Of a stretch of DNA of 64,000 bases, positions 30,350 to 45,856 are shown piece by piece. This DNA comes from Auanema rhodensis (Eukaryota > Nematoda > Chromadorea > Rhabditida > Rhabditidae): NCBI GenBank assembly GCA_964057225.1, contig OZ059896.1:7688001-7752000 (forward strand). Reading direction: 5' to 3'. Each line of letters begins with the position of its first letter. The stretch's first letter is position 1. The position numbers and the translations under genes were made by a program. The notes below the pieces were generated by a model. The model worked only from the letters and a program-made list of their open reading frames with translations. It was not told the DNA's origin and did not search any database.

Positions 30350-33300
30350 CCTAGCTCGAGGGCGAGGTGGCTTCTGATGCGTAATGCGCTCGACGTCATT
30401 GAATAGAACTGCGGTTCCTCCTCCAGCAGTTGGAATACAATCACCCTGAATTTGAATTGTAACGGCTTCTAATTTATACTTTCAGGCAAACACCATGCTA
30501 CAATATGTGATTTTGAATTTCTTCAAACAAGCCGTTCCTCAATATCAGAGAAAGTGTTGGTAGCGTGTGCAGTAGATTCATGCAAATATCTACTATCAGA
30601 TAAGGCAACCTAAAGCTATAAAAGTGCAAGAAGTCTGCATCACATGCTTGATGACTACAATTAGTTAAAACGTGCTACAAGCAAAAAAAGTACGTCGATC
30701 TAACCTTAACTATACTAGTACTAATATTTCCTTCATCATCTACTTCCTGGTGAGTCAATACATATTCCGATGACTTTTGTAAATCAGACATCTTAAAAAT
30801 GCATAATTTTAAAATTAATTATTAACAAAAAAACCTCAGGCTTTGTGACATGTCTAGCGTTTGATGGATAATAAGGACGAAGTATTCCACCAGTTGGAAC
30901 TCTATTCAGTGGTTGATGATCGAGAATGCGAGAAGCAGATTTTGATCTTCTACGATATTTTGGATTCATATATCCCGGCCCCACAGGAGTAAGCCCATGT
31001 TTTCTATCGGAATTACGATCAGCTAAGTGAGAACTAGAAGAACTGATGTGTTTCTTCTGAAATTTGCATAATTACCAAAATTACAAATAAATTTGAATAC
31101 ATTGGCAGCTGAAGACGAGAGGGTAGTTGTGGGGGTGTTGTAATAGCCTATAGATAGTAAAGTTATATTTATTATAATATAAAGAAAATATACAACAATA
31201 TAATTACATAATTAATTCTATTTCCGAATTAATTAAATACTTCATAGTATTTCTTATAATATAAATAAAAATTACTAAAACTGTTAATCCATGTTATAAA
31301 ATTAATATAATTTATCGTTTACTTCTTTTAGCAAACTTACTCCTTAGCTGAGCTACACTGGGAGAAACACCATTTTCACATATATCGTGTACCTGAACAT
31401 ATATTTCATAAAACTATATATTTTCAAAAACGCTTACCGCCATCAATGTTTTTTCCTTTCTTCTCAAGTTTTCCTTAGTTTCTATTTTATCTCTATAATA
31501 TTCATCAATAGCTGCCAGGTTTTCATCTTGAGCTTCGACGCGCTGAACGCGTTCGCTTAATGAAGCATTTGCTCTCTATAATAAAAAGTTGATGCATAAA
31601 AACTATTTTTTTTACATACTTTCAATTGCTTATTTTTTGAGCTCATCTGTAAAATAGTACTGTTCAATTGATCTCTATCTGTTTTCAAGTTCTCAATTTC
31701 TTGTTTTAAATAATCATTTGAACACAGCACATTCCGTAAAGCTGGTTCAAGTTGGGACACTAAAATTAAACTGAAGCGAAAAAATGGAAGAGAAAATTTA
31801 CTTAAACTAGTCTGCTTCTGGTGTATTATTCTTGTATCCTCGTCCATTTTTCTATAATAGTCAAGGAGGTCTTTTATAACATTAACATCCTTGCATGTCT
31901 ATAAAAATTACGCAAATTAATAATTGGCGGAAATTATTTAATTACCTTCAGTGTAAATGTAGGTGGAGCGCTGATATCATAATCCTCCATATTCCAAGAA
32001 GCACACTCTTGCTCCATTTCAGAGTTCCATTTGAAATAAAAACGTCTTGGAACACGAGCTTCATTGTTTGTGCAGTCTAATCTATCTTCTCCTTTACTGA
32101 TTTTAACAGCTTGTGATTCTTCCGCGAAAGCCAAAACATTCTACAAATACAAACCCCTCCGTGTTTATAATTAAGAACTAAATATTACCAAATTTTCTTC
32201 AAAGTCTGACGGTTTAGGGTTTGCACATATGATCATTCTAACTTTTCCAGAGCCTTCGAAATAATTTTTGAATAAAAAGGTTAGTTTTGAATCTCGGTAT
32301 GGCACAGTTTCGATAAAAGAGTTTCGTTGGTTCTTTCTATCAATAATGTAAGATTAGGCTAATGTCTTATACAAATATCAAACCTGAGCTTATCTATGCA
32401 TTGTCTTAACACCATCAAACTTTTATTAATATTTGCAGCTTCGACCAATCGGTCACCAACATTATTAGTTCTCTTGGTTCTTAATAAACAAAACTTGAAA
32501 AATAATAAATATTAGTCTACCTTTCGCTTCCTGCTAAATCCACAAGACTTAATTGGCTTACAATAATTTGATTTGGATCGTTCACGGGGAAGAGATTGTC
32601 ATCTCGCACGGGAGCCATGACTAAGCGAACAGTGAATATAGAATGAGATCTTGAGGAATCTCGGTTAAGAGAAGTCTCAGCAGTTCTCCGTTTTTCTTCA
32701 CCTATAAAATTCTCTTAAGGAAAAGATTATTTATTACTTGAATACCTCTACAGAAAATTTCAAGAGCTTCGTCACTATTCTCAACTTCAACTTCTGTCAC
32801 ACCTTCGACGTATACCATATTTTTAGAATCAATACGGGCTTCCTTCTTGGTTAGAGTAATATTTTTTTCCAAAAGATCATAACAATAATTATTGAAAATT
32901 TCAATATAAGAAACAAAGACAGCACAGACATAATCATCAACATATCCAGGTACCTATTATTTCTCCGTTAAAATAAGTGTAAAAGTAATAACTCACAATA
33001 GATTGCTCCATATACCGATTTTCTACTTCTTGGCTGATGTCGAGTTTCTCCATTTCAAGTTGTTTCCTAGCTAAATGTGCCTCCACTTTACTTCGTATTC
33101 CAAATCCATTTTTTCCATTGGAATAGAAAACACATTTTGGTAACCTCCAAAAGTAAAATTAGCACGATATTAGCAAACTTTTTTACTTATTATCAATACT
33201 ATTGAAAATTACATCCAAAGTACGAGGAAGTATTCCAGAGCCTTCCGCTGTGGGTCTACCGGTCATTGTATACGTTTTACCACTACCAGTAACCTATGCA

Positions 33301-33803
33301 CAACAATAATAAATAACAAAATGTATCAAATAAACTCATACTCCATAAGTGAATAGTAAACCATTATATCCAGTTAACAATCCTTTGATCAAATCTTTTC
33401 CGCATCTTTCAAACACAGCCTTTTGATTATCGTTTTCATCAAAAACGTGAGAAAACTCATAAGCTTTCTCAGGCTATAAAGAATAATACTTTGAGAATTC
33501 AAAATTAACATCCTTACAAAAAGGCTGCCATCACGTTTTGTATATCCTTCTGGTGCGACACATTTAAGAATGTTATCATTCACTACACGAAGACAGGGAT
33601 TACGATCATTATAATTAGTGAGACGACAAACAACCTAAAAAAAATATAATAAAAATCAAAATATGATGCGAAATGATACTTCAACTGATTCTGTTGCATC
33701 TGATCCTTTCTTTTTTCCCCTGGCATCTCTACTATGCGCTCTAAAACACATAAGAAAAAATCAAAATATTGTCATTAAACTACCTTCTTTGAGCGCTTTC
33801 CAT
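30332..33803 (-). CDS. zen-4: Kinesin-6, MKLP1/KIF23 homologue, centralspindlin motor
   Basis: Plus-end motor that, with the RhoGAP CYK-4, forms centralspindlin for midzone bundling and cytokinesis. The start [20 protein letters not shown] at 33803 is joined across two small introns to [17 protein letters not shown]. Motor landmarks: P-loop [30 protein letters not shown] (kinesin-6 type), [14 protein letters not shown], switch [14 protein letters not shown], switch [16 protein letters not shown]. After the neck comes a coiled coil ([40 protein letters not shown]) and a basic tail with RRRSKSASR, a likely phosphorylation/14-3-3 region as in MKLP1. The C-terminus is PRARSSSRR with the stop at 30332-30334. 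Many exons with small introns; identity is secure. Confidence 0.93.
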
Positions 33804-34256
33804 TTTCAGATGGATTTTCTAACAAAAGTGAAGAACCAGATGTATTTTATTATTTCTATAAATTGATATGTAAGGAGATTGAATATATAAACCATAGACA
33901 AACATTATCATTCAACAAATTTTCAATTTAGCAAGATTTTATTAAGGATAATACTTGTTTCATGTGAAATATCGAAGAAATTTGAATATAAACTTGAAAA
34001 AGTCAAAAGTTAAATTCTAGTTAAAGCCGTTTTGAATATTTTAAAGTCGCGGCGGACGCTTCTTAATATCGCGTTAGGACCATTTTGTACGTCCTTCAAT
34101 GACCAAGGTTAGCTATCATCTGCCGTCAAGGAATACCGTACGCAACAGACCGATTCCATTTATAAATATTTTCATTGTCGATCGAATTGAAATATATTTG
34201 AATATTTGCTTCTAATTCTGTATATTTTCAAGTTTCGTGCCGTAATTTCTTCTTAA
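33804..34256. promoter_or_regulatory. Divergent promoter region between zen-4 and the TSR3 cluster
   Basis: A 453-bp space between the two divergent start codons. It contains AT-rich DNA and a less AT-rich block at about 34040-34160 with no ORF. It probably drives both zen-4 and the plus-strand gene cluster. Confidence 0.5.
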
Positions 34257-34997
34257 ATGGGAAAAGGACGCGGTGCTCGTAATAATCAAGGTGGAAGATC
34301 TCGTCGATATCGTGATGTAGAAGAAGAGAGCGAACAGCCCAACTCTAATGCAGAAGAATCTGAAGAATGCTCCGACGAATCAGTTTCTGACGAAGAAAAT
34401 AATTTTGAATGGCCTTGCAAATTGGCTATGTATGACTTTAACCAGTGTGATCCCAAAAGATGTTCAGGACGTAAGCTGATGCGCGCTGGCATGATAGAGG
34501 AAGTCAGGTTAGGAGCTCGGTTTCCTGGATTAATCTTGAGTCCTACTGGAACTGCAACGTTATCTCCAAGAGATCGTGAATTTATTGCATCGAATGGACT
34601 TGGAGTAGTGGATTGTTCATGGAATGAAGTAGAGCGAACTCCTCTTCACAAAGTTAAAGCTCCGGAGCATCGCCTCTTACCATATTTGGTAGCTGCTAAT
34701 TCAGTAAATTACGGTCGTCCCTGTAAGCTCACTTGTGCTGAAGCCTTAGCTGCTGGATTATATATTGTTGGTTATCCCGATGCTGCTGAAAAGTTGATGA
34801 CTGCTTTCACTTGGGGCCCTCATTTTATCACATTAAATAAAGAGCTTTTGGATATGTACGCGGGGTGTGGATCAAGTGAAGAAATTATTGAAAAGCAGAA
34901 TTTATACCTGGAAAGGATAGAAAAAGAAGCAATAGAAGAAAAAAATCGTCCTATTGATTTGCCTCCTTCGGATAGTAGTGATTCAGAATATGAATAA
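34257..34997 (+). CDS. tsr-3: TSR3, 18S rRNA aminocarboxypropyltransferase
   Basis: Transfers the 3-amino-3-carboxypropyl group from SAM to the hypermodified uridine of 18S rRNA late in 40S maturation. Single exon of 246 residues. An acidic Ser-rich N-terminus after MGKGRGARNNQGGRSRRYRD is followed by the conserved block LAMYDFNQCDPKRCSGRKLM, then GLILSPTGTATLSPRD, GLGVVDCSWNEVERTPLHKV, HRLLPYLVAANSVNYGRPCK, LTCAEALAAGLYIVGYPDAA and FTWGPHFITLNKELLDMYAG. All are landmarks of the RLI/TSR3 family. The acidic tail DLPPSDSSDSEYE is usual. It is the first gene of the cluster. Confidence 0.95.
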   Translation: MGKGRGARNNQGGRSRRYRDVEEESEQPNSNAEESEECSDESVSDEENNFEWPCKLAMYDFNQCDPKRCSGRKLMRAGMIEEVRLGARFPGLILSPTGTATLSPRDREFIASNGLGVVDCSWNEVERTPLHKVKAPEHRLLPYLVAANSVNYGRPCKLTCAEALAAGLYIVGYPDAAEKLMTAFTWGPHFITLNKELLDMYAGCGSSEEIIEKQNLYLERIEKEAIEEKNRPIDLPPSDSSDSEYE

Positions 34998-35076
34998 TTT
35001 TTTTTTGTTATAACTTGTTCTTCATTCATTTGTTTTGTTTGTTTTGTTATAGCATTGTAATAAATTAATTTTAGGT

Positions 35077-35967
35077 ATGGATGAAGAAATAGAACAATAT
35101 GAAGAAAACTTTGAATATTTAATCGATAAGGTGGATATAAGACAAGGAGCAGAAGCACGTATATACAATTGTACATTCTTAGGCAAACCAGCAGTTCTAA
35201 AAGAAAGGCATTTTGCAAAATCTGCACCGTCTTTTATTTCTTTCTTCTAATAGGTTCTCAAAGAAATATAGACATGAAACTCTTGATATTCATTTAAACC
35301 ATTCCCGCTTGAAACAAGAATTGAAATGCATGAACAAGGCTCAACAGGTAATCTGTTATTTAATAGCTTTATCCATGTTTTGTAGTTGGGTGTGGAAACA
35401 CCCGCCATATACTTTGTAGATAGTATCAAGAACCATATAATTATGAATCGAATAGAAGGTATTACTGCTAAAGAATCCATTGAGAACAAGAGATTATCGT
35501 CCTCGAAGCAGGAGTTTGAAGTTTGTAGTTTTGCTTAATGTTTTAAGTTTATGCACGAATTTTAGAACTATTTGATTCAATTAGGAGAGCAAATGGGTCT
35601 TTCTATAGGAAAGTTGCATGCTGGGTCACTGATTCACGGTGATTTAACGACGTCGAATATCCTTTTGAAAAATGAATCTATAGATCATTTAGTTTTTATT
35701 GATTTTGGGTTATCTCAACAGGGACAGGTGAAAATCTTTGAAAATGCAATATTTGAATACAAAAATATTCAGATAACATCCGAGGAAAAAGGCGTTGATT
35801 TATATGTATTGGAACGTGCTATCAACAGTACTCACAGGGATTCTGAAAAGCTATTTGAAGGCATTTGGGAGGGCTATAAAAAATCCAATCCCAAGAAATG
35901 GGAATCTCAACTTGCTAAATTAGAGGAAATTCGACAACGGGGAAGAAAGAGAGATATGGTTGGCTAA
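35077..35967 (+). CDS. BUD32/PRPK (TP53RK) kinase of the KEOPS complex
   Basis: Small atypical kinase/ATPase that supports t6A tRNA modification in KEOPS. The start MDEEIEQYEENFEYLIDKVD comes right after an ATTTTAG acceptor. The ATP lysine is in PAVLKER, then RFSKKYRHETLDIHLNHSRL (typical of Bud32), LGVETPAIYFVDS, the catalytic loop IHGDLTTSNILL and the metal-binding IDFGLSQ. The C-terminus IRQRGRKRDMVG is the basic R-rich tail characteristic of the family. Three introns (about 35227-35254, 35349-35386, 35521-35565). The family lacks a normal activation segment, as here. Confidence 0.93.
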
Positions 35968-36097
35968 TTGTTAAATTTGTTGTTATTTTTGTTGGCTAGT
36001 ATAAAATATTCTGCGATTTATTCAATTATATCGAGATGTTAATTATCAATTGTACTTGTAACAAATTAAAAACAACTAGTTTAAATGTAATTGCTAG

Positions 36098-38037
36098 ATG
36101 AAAAGAACATTTTCATCAAACGATAATGATTTTGGCAAACCTTTTCGTAAGCGAAGCTATATTGAACCAACAGCTAAGGAATTAAGAAGTGGAAATATGT
36201 ATTTTACAAAGGTTTGCTCGTTCCGCTTTTGGAAGTATCAGTCTTTTCAGATTGATGGTTTGCCTGAGCCTTCTAATCAATATGCTTTCTCTTTAAATGA
36301 ACTTCTAGAATTAATTCGTCCTATTAATTCTCTACATTTTAATTTCATGATAGAAGTTGATTGGTTAAAAAGGTAAATGTCAAAAAAATTAAAGGAAAGT
36401 TTGTTTCCTTTTTCGGAATTATTAGAAATTGTTTTCAATATATTCTTATTTTTCTATCTGATACTGAAGCTTAAATTCATAATTGTCATAACCATTTGGT
36501 TAATTTTTTTGTCATATACTAAAAACCGAGTGGTACTACTACTCACTACTTAAATTTTAAATCATTTCTAATCATTTATGAAACTTTTTGTAGTCAGTAT
36601 CCTATGCCATGTAGAGATACTCCGATAATGCTTGTTGTAGGGGAGAAAATGGGAACTGACGCTCCCAGTATTCAAAAGTTAAGATATGCTATTCATATAT
36701 TTAAATATCATTTCTTTTAGGATTTGAAAAATAATCCTAACTTTTCTGTGCATGCTGCTAAATTACCAATTCCGTTTGGTACCCATCATACTAAACTTTC
36801 TATATTTGAATGCGATTCTAAACTTCATGTTGTTGTTTCCACTGCAAATTTAATTGAAAGTTAGTTAGATAATACATCTACGTATAGTCATGTTTTCATA
36901 GGAGATTGGGACCTGAAGACTCAGTGTTTCTATTATGCTTGTGGACTGATTTCTAACGAGTTAGTTTAGCGTGATAGCAGATGCTCAAATTAGTTTTTAG
37001 TACTGTGCCTCGAAGCACATTCACTGAAGAACTAACAAACTATCTAAAGATTTATAACCTGCCTTCTCTTGATTACTGGATTGAGCGTTTACAACAAGCT
37101 GACTTTTCTGAAATTTCTGATCATATTATATTTTCTTCTCCCGGATATCATAAAGGGGATGTGAAAAATAACGTGGGCAACATATGATTCAATATTGCAC
37201 ATATCATCTTTTAGGTTGGACTTCTTTCATTACGACGACGTCTAGCTCCAATAAGGGAAGAGAGTAAAAAACGGAAGGGATCTCGCTTATTTCTTGCCCA
37301 GTGTAGTTCTATTGGCTCTATCGGCTCTTCTTTTGAAACTTGGTTGAAACCTCAACTATTGAAAACTTTGAAAGGTGGTCATGAAACAGGTGAATTAGTC
37401 ATATTATATTTTTACTTATTTTTTTCATTTTAGAAAACGGAGAGTCGGACAGATTCTTTTTAATATATCCATGTGTACAAGATGTAATGAATTCGGCCGA
37501 AGGATATTCTTCCGGTGCTTCCTTACCCTATCAAAAGCAGACTTCTGATCGTCAGCCATGGCTGAAAAATTTGTTTTGTAAATGGAGAAGCGAAACCAAT
37601 AGTCGAAGTAGAGCTATGCCACATTGCAAAGTACGTTGAGATCTTGATGATTAAAATAAATGCCATCGTCTTTAAGACATATTGTGAACTTGTTGATGGC
37701 GTTCCTCAGTGGCTCCTTGTTACGAGCGCAAATTTATCAAAAGCCGCTTGGGGAGAAATTCAAGTATGAAAAAAATGTTTAAACATTTGATGTAAAATAT
37801 CTATATTAGAAAGGTGGAAGTCAAATGCAAATTCGTTCTTATGAAATGGGTGTTCTGATCACTGATAAAGAACGGATAAGGTTACCCTATGATTATCCAA
37901 TTGCTAAGTTGTTTTGCCTGACATTTTTTGAATTTCATGTTCTTTTTATCAGGTATTCAAAAACTGATGAACCCTGGATATGCAATATTAACTACACTGA
38001 AGTGGATAGTTGTGGCGAAACCTGGATTGTTTCATAA
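36098..38037 (+). CDS. Tyrosyl-DNA phosphodiesterase 1
   Basis: Nuclear repair enzyme that removes topoisomerase I peptides and other 3' adducts from DNA. The start MKRTFSSNDNDFGKPFRKRS is at 36098. The first HxK active-site motif is GTHHTKLSIFE (about 36777-36809), followed by VVVSTANLI and DWDLKTQ; the second HxK motif is MPHCKTYCEL with GVPQWLLVTSANLSKAAWGE (about 37615-37765), as in TDP1. Both catalytic His/Lys pairs are present. The protein ends TEVDSCGETWIVS. Multiple small introns; the exon boundaries around 36940-37010 are uncertain. Confidence 0.92.
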
Positions 38038-38208
38038 CATCCTCATATATGAGATTCTAATATTCTTCATTAAGGTTGCATGTTTTTGTGCTTTATAAAT
38101 GTGAAATGCTTAATATATGTTTTTCTATGACACAAAGCCATTGCATTGGTTCTTATTTTCACCGATTGAATTTATTCTTTGTTTAAACACAGTGTTTCAG
38201 CCCTGTAA

Positions 38209-39308
38209 ATGTCTACTGATGATTTCTTATTTACAATTGAAGATATTAATGTATATAAAGAAGATTTAGAAACTTTTCAATATGGCAATTGGCTCACCGA
38301 TAACGCTATTTCATTTGCACTAGAATATATAAATACAGGATTGTCCCCAATAGTCAGAGAAGGAGTAAGTCTTTGTTCATCTATTTCTTTATATACTCTT
38401 TTTTTTGTAGTATCGTATAGTTCATCCTTGCTTTACGGAAGCTATAAAACATTGTGAAGATTCTGAAATTCCTATCTTTCTCGGTGATGCTGCTGAATTA
38501 AAAGAGAAAATTGTAATTATCACTATTGATACATAATATCAGATGCATTCTGTTTTTCAAGGCTTTGATAGTTGTAAGTGACAATTCCAATGCGGACCAA
38601 CCTTTGGGTGGGCAACATTGGACTCTGTTAGTATGGGATGGACATACAAAAGGATTTTATTTTTTCAATAGTCTTGATTGTGTATATGATCATTGGGTAG
38701 AAAAGGTTTCAATTTGACCATTGAATATACTTTTACACGTGTTTGTATTAGATAGCAGGAAGGTTAGCGAAGTTTGTTATGGGTTCCGATTTTTTATGGG
38801 AAATACAATCAGTTGATGGACCAAAACAACAAAGTGGAAGTGATTGTGGGATGTTTGTTATTGAAGTCTGTCGGACATTAATGCAGGTAATTTTAACAAA
38901 GAAAATGTTACTTATAATATATTTTTGCGTTTTCTGAAGTTCTCTCTTGATGAGTTGAAAAATATAAACATGGATCCCGAAGCTATAAGAAAAAAAAGAA
39001 AAGAATGGATTGAAAGAGCTAATGAAGTACGGAATGCTATTCAAAAAGGTGGATCCAGTCCAATATCAACACAACGCCTTGATGATGATCGGCCACAGAA
39101 ACAAACATCAGTTAAGGAGGAAGCATTAGATATTACTGATGTTTATGATAAAGTTACGGTTGATTCAATAGAGAAAAGTTGTGACAATGCTGGGCACAGG
39201 TATAGTAGATTAGAAGAGATCCATACAATAGTTGAACATAACAGCAGCGATGACATAAAAAAAGAAAGGCATGAAGAACACGAGTTTAGAGGAGTTCTGG
39301 AGCAATAA
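38209..39308 (+). CDS. SENP8/NEDP1-like deneddylase (C48 cysteine protease)
   Basis: Protease that processes NEDD8 and removes it from substrates. The start MSTDDFLFTIEDINVYKEDL leads into YGNWLTDNAISFALEYI, the N-terminal block of SENP8/Ulp3. The catalytic triad is visible: His in LGGQHWTLLVWD, Asp in FFNSLD, Cys in QSGSDCGMFVIEV; the oxyanion Gln precedes it in PKQQSGSD. The C-terminal part (38925-39308) is an acidic/basic extension with charged repeats (MDPEAIRKKRKEWIERANEV), longer than in vertebrate SENP8. Small introns at about 38365-38410, 38509-38562, 38704-38751 and 38886-38937. Confidence 0.88.
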
Positions 39309-39434
39309 ATATAATTTCTATGTATAATTGTACTCTATAAATAATTTTTTTGTATTTTAACAGCATTCAAAATGATTTCATTCATTCTATATTTGTTAAC
39401 ATTTGTAATTTGAATCGAACTTTAATTTTTAGAT

Positions 39435-41049
39435 ATGATTACTCCAACATTTTCAATTCAACAGAATGAGGAATTTATAATCATAACAATACGTGCACCT
39501 TTTGCTAAAATATCAGAAACTGAAATAGAATATTCTGAAGACTTGTTTGTATTTTCCTCGCCTCCGTATTTTTTGAGGTATATTTCAAAGATTTAATAAA
39601 CAAATCTTTTTCTTTTATAGAATTCATCTACCAAAACATGTTATATACGATGATAGAGGTACTGCAAATTATGATGCAGACTCTGGGTCATTTACTGTGA
39701 ATTGCCCTAAATTAAACAAGGGAGAACATTTTCCTGATTTGGATATGATAACTGAACTTCTTCGACCTCAAATGTCGCAACCTTCTGCAAAAAGACTTGT
39801 TGAAGAAATTGATGATAGCGACGATGAAGAAGGTTTCAAGCGCTCATTTATTGAAATCATATTTGCTTTCGAATAGATGATAGTGAAGAATATTATTTGG
39901 AACAAAATCCTGAGGAAATATCAATGAATGTTCGTGATGCTGATTCGTGTATTTATGGTTATGGTTTTGGATGGAGACGTGTCGAAGTTATAGGTGTGTT
40001 GTTCATCATTTTCGTTTATATGTTGTATTTCTTATAGAGAAACTTAGAGGGGAAATTGGAAAAATATTAGATGGAGAACCTGAAATCGTAAAAATAGCTG
40101 ATAGAGCCGAAAGCTTGTACGAATACGATAGCAAGCATTTTGAAATTGGTCATTACTTGTGAGAAGGTGTTTTTCAAATGTTTCACAATCATTTTTAATT
40201 CAGAGCTGATACTCTTGAACCCACAAGTGAATTAGAAGATATACTGTCTGCGAAGTATGCCTCTGAATTGAGCATAAATGAAGATGACAGGAATCGCCTA
40301 AAGGAGTTACCTGCGAGAAAGCTTCCAAAGTAAAATTTAATAATATAATTTTATTAATCTATATAATTTAAAGACTCAGTCCTAAAGAAAAAGAAGCTAC
40401 TTTATGGTCCCTTGTGGACATCATTTTTGCATGGGCTTATGACCAAAGAATTAACGATTGGGAAGAATCTTGTGAATCGGGATGGACAATAACCAAACTC
40501 TCCGCCTCTTTATCATACCTTATGCGTTGGAATTCTCTTGAAGAGGTTTGATTGATTCATAAACCTATTCATGTCTGTGTTCAGGCTATTATTGGTTCCG
40601 TGCGGCGTTCGATATGCTATCCTTTGTATAGGAATTTTAATCTTTCAAAACTTGTTTTTCAAGATGTAAAAACCATTTTTTCGAAAGGTTTTTAATTTTT
40701 GTTATTTTGTTTCTGATTATGTTATTTTTCAGGGAAAGCAGCTGTACTGCATATACTTTGCTCAATTATGAAGTTGATGATTAGCTCTAGCGATTTCAGA
40801 TACATATTCAACGATTTACTTCTTACAGATCTTTGCATGTGGTTGCAAACATTAGCAGAGAGTGATTTGATTGAATTATCAGAACAATTGAATAAGCTCA
40901 CGGTAGGGATTATAATTCTACTTTGAAACATAAATTTGAATCAGATCTCGAAGGAATTAATAGGATTTGACTTGGATGTTTTGGAGACACAAGCGAAGTT
41001 AGGTGAAATAACTGTGAATGAGTTAGATAGTGATGACGAAATTCTTTAA
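39435..41049 (+). CDS. SHQ1, H/ACA ribonucleoprotein assembly factor
   Basis: Chaperone that holds dyskerin (NAP57/Cbf5) before H/ACA snoRNP and telomerase RNP assembly. N-terminal CS domain: MITPTFSIQQNEEFIIITIR, then FSSPPYFLRIHLPKHVIYDD. A central linker has SDDEE and CIYGYGFGWRRVEV (the YGFGw signature of the SHQ1 domain). The C-terminal helical domain includes ATLWSLVDIIFAWAYDQRIN, ESGWTITKLSASLSYLMRW and RRSICYPLYRNFNLSKLV. The acidic end is NELDSDDEIL. The start is just after TTTTTAGAT. All landmark blocks of full-length SHQ1 are present. Confidence 0.93.
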
Positions 41050-41275
41050 AGTTTTGTTAACCTTATTGTTACCTTTGACGGTAATCAATGAAATTATTTT
41101 CTTGTTACCTTGTTATTTCCGAATTGTTACTGTTATTGTTGTTGTTTCCATGAAAACATGATTGAATTATTCAATTCTATTATAATGGTATAGCCAAAGT
41201 CTATTATTGCGACCACCTTGATTGATTTTGTGACGTTTTTTTTAGAATTCCACGAAGGATAATATATGTCACGAC

Positions 41276-41850
41276 ACCTTTATAAGCAATACTTGAGATT
41301 AGTCGCGAAATGGCCTAAAGATCCTTTTAAAAATCCTGAAAGGTATATTACTGATTTAACTTACAAAAACGATAAAAAAAATCAATTTTTGATACCTTGG
41401 TCTTCAAATGGTTATGTATAAGATAGTATTAATGAAAGAAATGATGATTTTTCTATTGATTTATTTAACTGATTAAGAGATCTTGCTGTATTTTTATCAA
41501 AAGAAGTGGAAAGTATATTCAAATCTCCACTTTCTGAAGCTGGTTTATGCGAACGACGATATCACGGTGAGTATAAGAATATATGTTCGTTTTCAAAATT
41601 CAAGTTTTTTAGCTCTGGAAAAAATATGTAACAATGAAGTGATCAATTTGTATCCTCACAAATATAGTTCTGGAGTGTTTGGTTTGAAGTTAAATCAGTT
41701 GCAGGTGATTAAAAATAGAATTAGTAATATATGATTTATTCTTTTAAGGAAGCCAGTAGTGAGGCCAATCGAAAACATTTTGGCCTTACTAAAAAGGAAA
41801 ACGTTTTAAAAAAAATGTGGAACTTTGTTGGTCCTTCGAAACAGTCATGA
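41276..41850 (+). CDS. UQCC2 (Cbp6-like), complex III assembly factor
   Basis: Small mitochondrial protein that with UQCC1 stabilises newly made cytochrome b. Start MSRHLYKQYLRLVAKWPKDP, then ERDLAVFLSKEVESIF, LCERRYHALEKICNNEVINL and the tail LKKMWNFVGPSKQS, about 118 residues. The LYKxYLRLxxxWPxD and RDLxxxL blocks match the UQCC2/Cbp6 (LYR-like) pattern. Three small introns; the first (41342-41474) is longer. Last member of the presumed operon. Confidence 0.75.
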
Positions 41851-42247
41851 CATTGATTTTCGGTTACGAGTCTTTAAATAGGCATGTGCGACTATAATAT
41901 TTTAAGTTATGCAAATAAGAAAACGCACAAAATGAATATTTTTTCCGTTTTAGAAATTTATCCTTATTGTATATTAAACTTTTTCTCGCTGTTGTTTTGT
42001 TAATAAGATAATAGATTACTATGGCGTTTAAATTTTATATACGGTGATTCTGTCCTCACTAATATTTTCAAAATATTTTATGTTGACTTGTCATTTTAGT
42101 ATAGTATTTCATTTGTTCTTTCTATATTTTCTCATAGTCGTTCATGTTAGACGAGGTTTTTTCTCTCATTCTCATTTGAAACTCCGCCTTTCTATGCTTT
42201 TCCATTTCGTAGTCAGTTCGTGAGGATTAAGCTTGGCTCTACCTGTT

Positions 42248-45856
<3,609 letters not shown>

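Larger units (their letters stand above)
34257..41850 (+). other. Putative six-gene operon: TSR3, BUD32, TDP1, SENP8, SHQ1, UQCC2
   Basis: Six plus-strand genes with stop-to-start gaps of roughly 79, 130, 171, 126 and 225 bp. T-rich AG acceptors sit immediately before several ATGs (e.g. ATTTTAG before BUD32, TTTTTAG before SHQ1 and UQCC2). The products are basic cell-maintenance proteins (rRNA modification, tRNA t6A synthesis, DNA repair, deneddylation, H/ACA RNP assembly, complex III assembly), as is usual in nematode operons. Co-transcription is inferred from spacing only. Confidence 0.65.
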
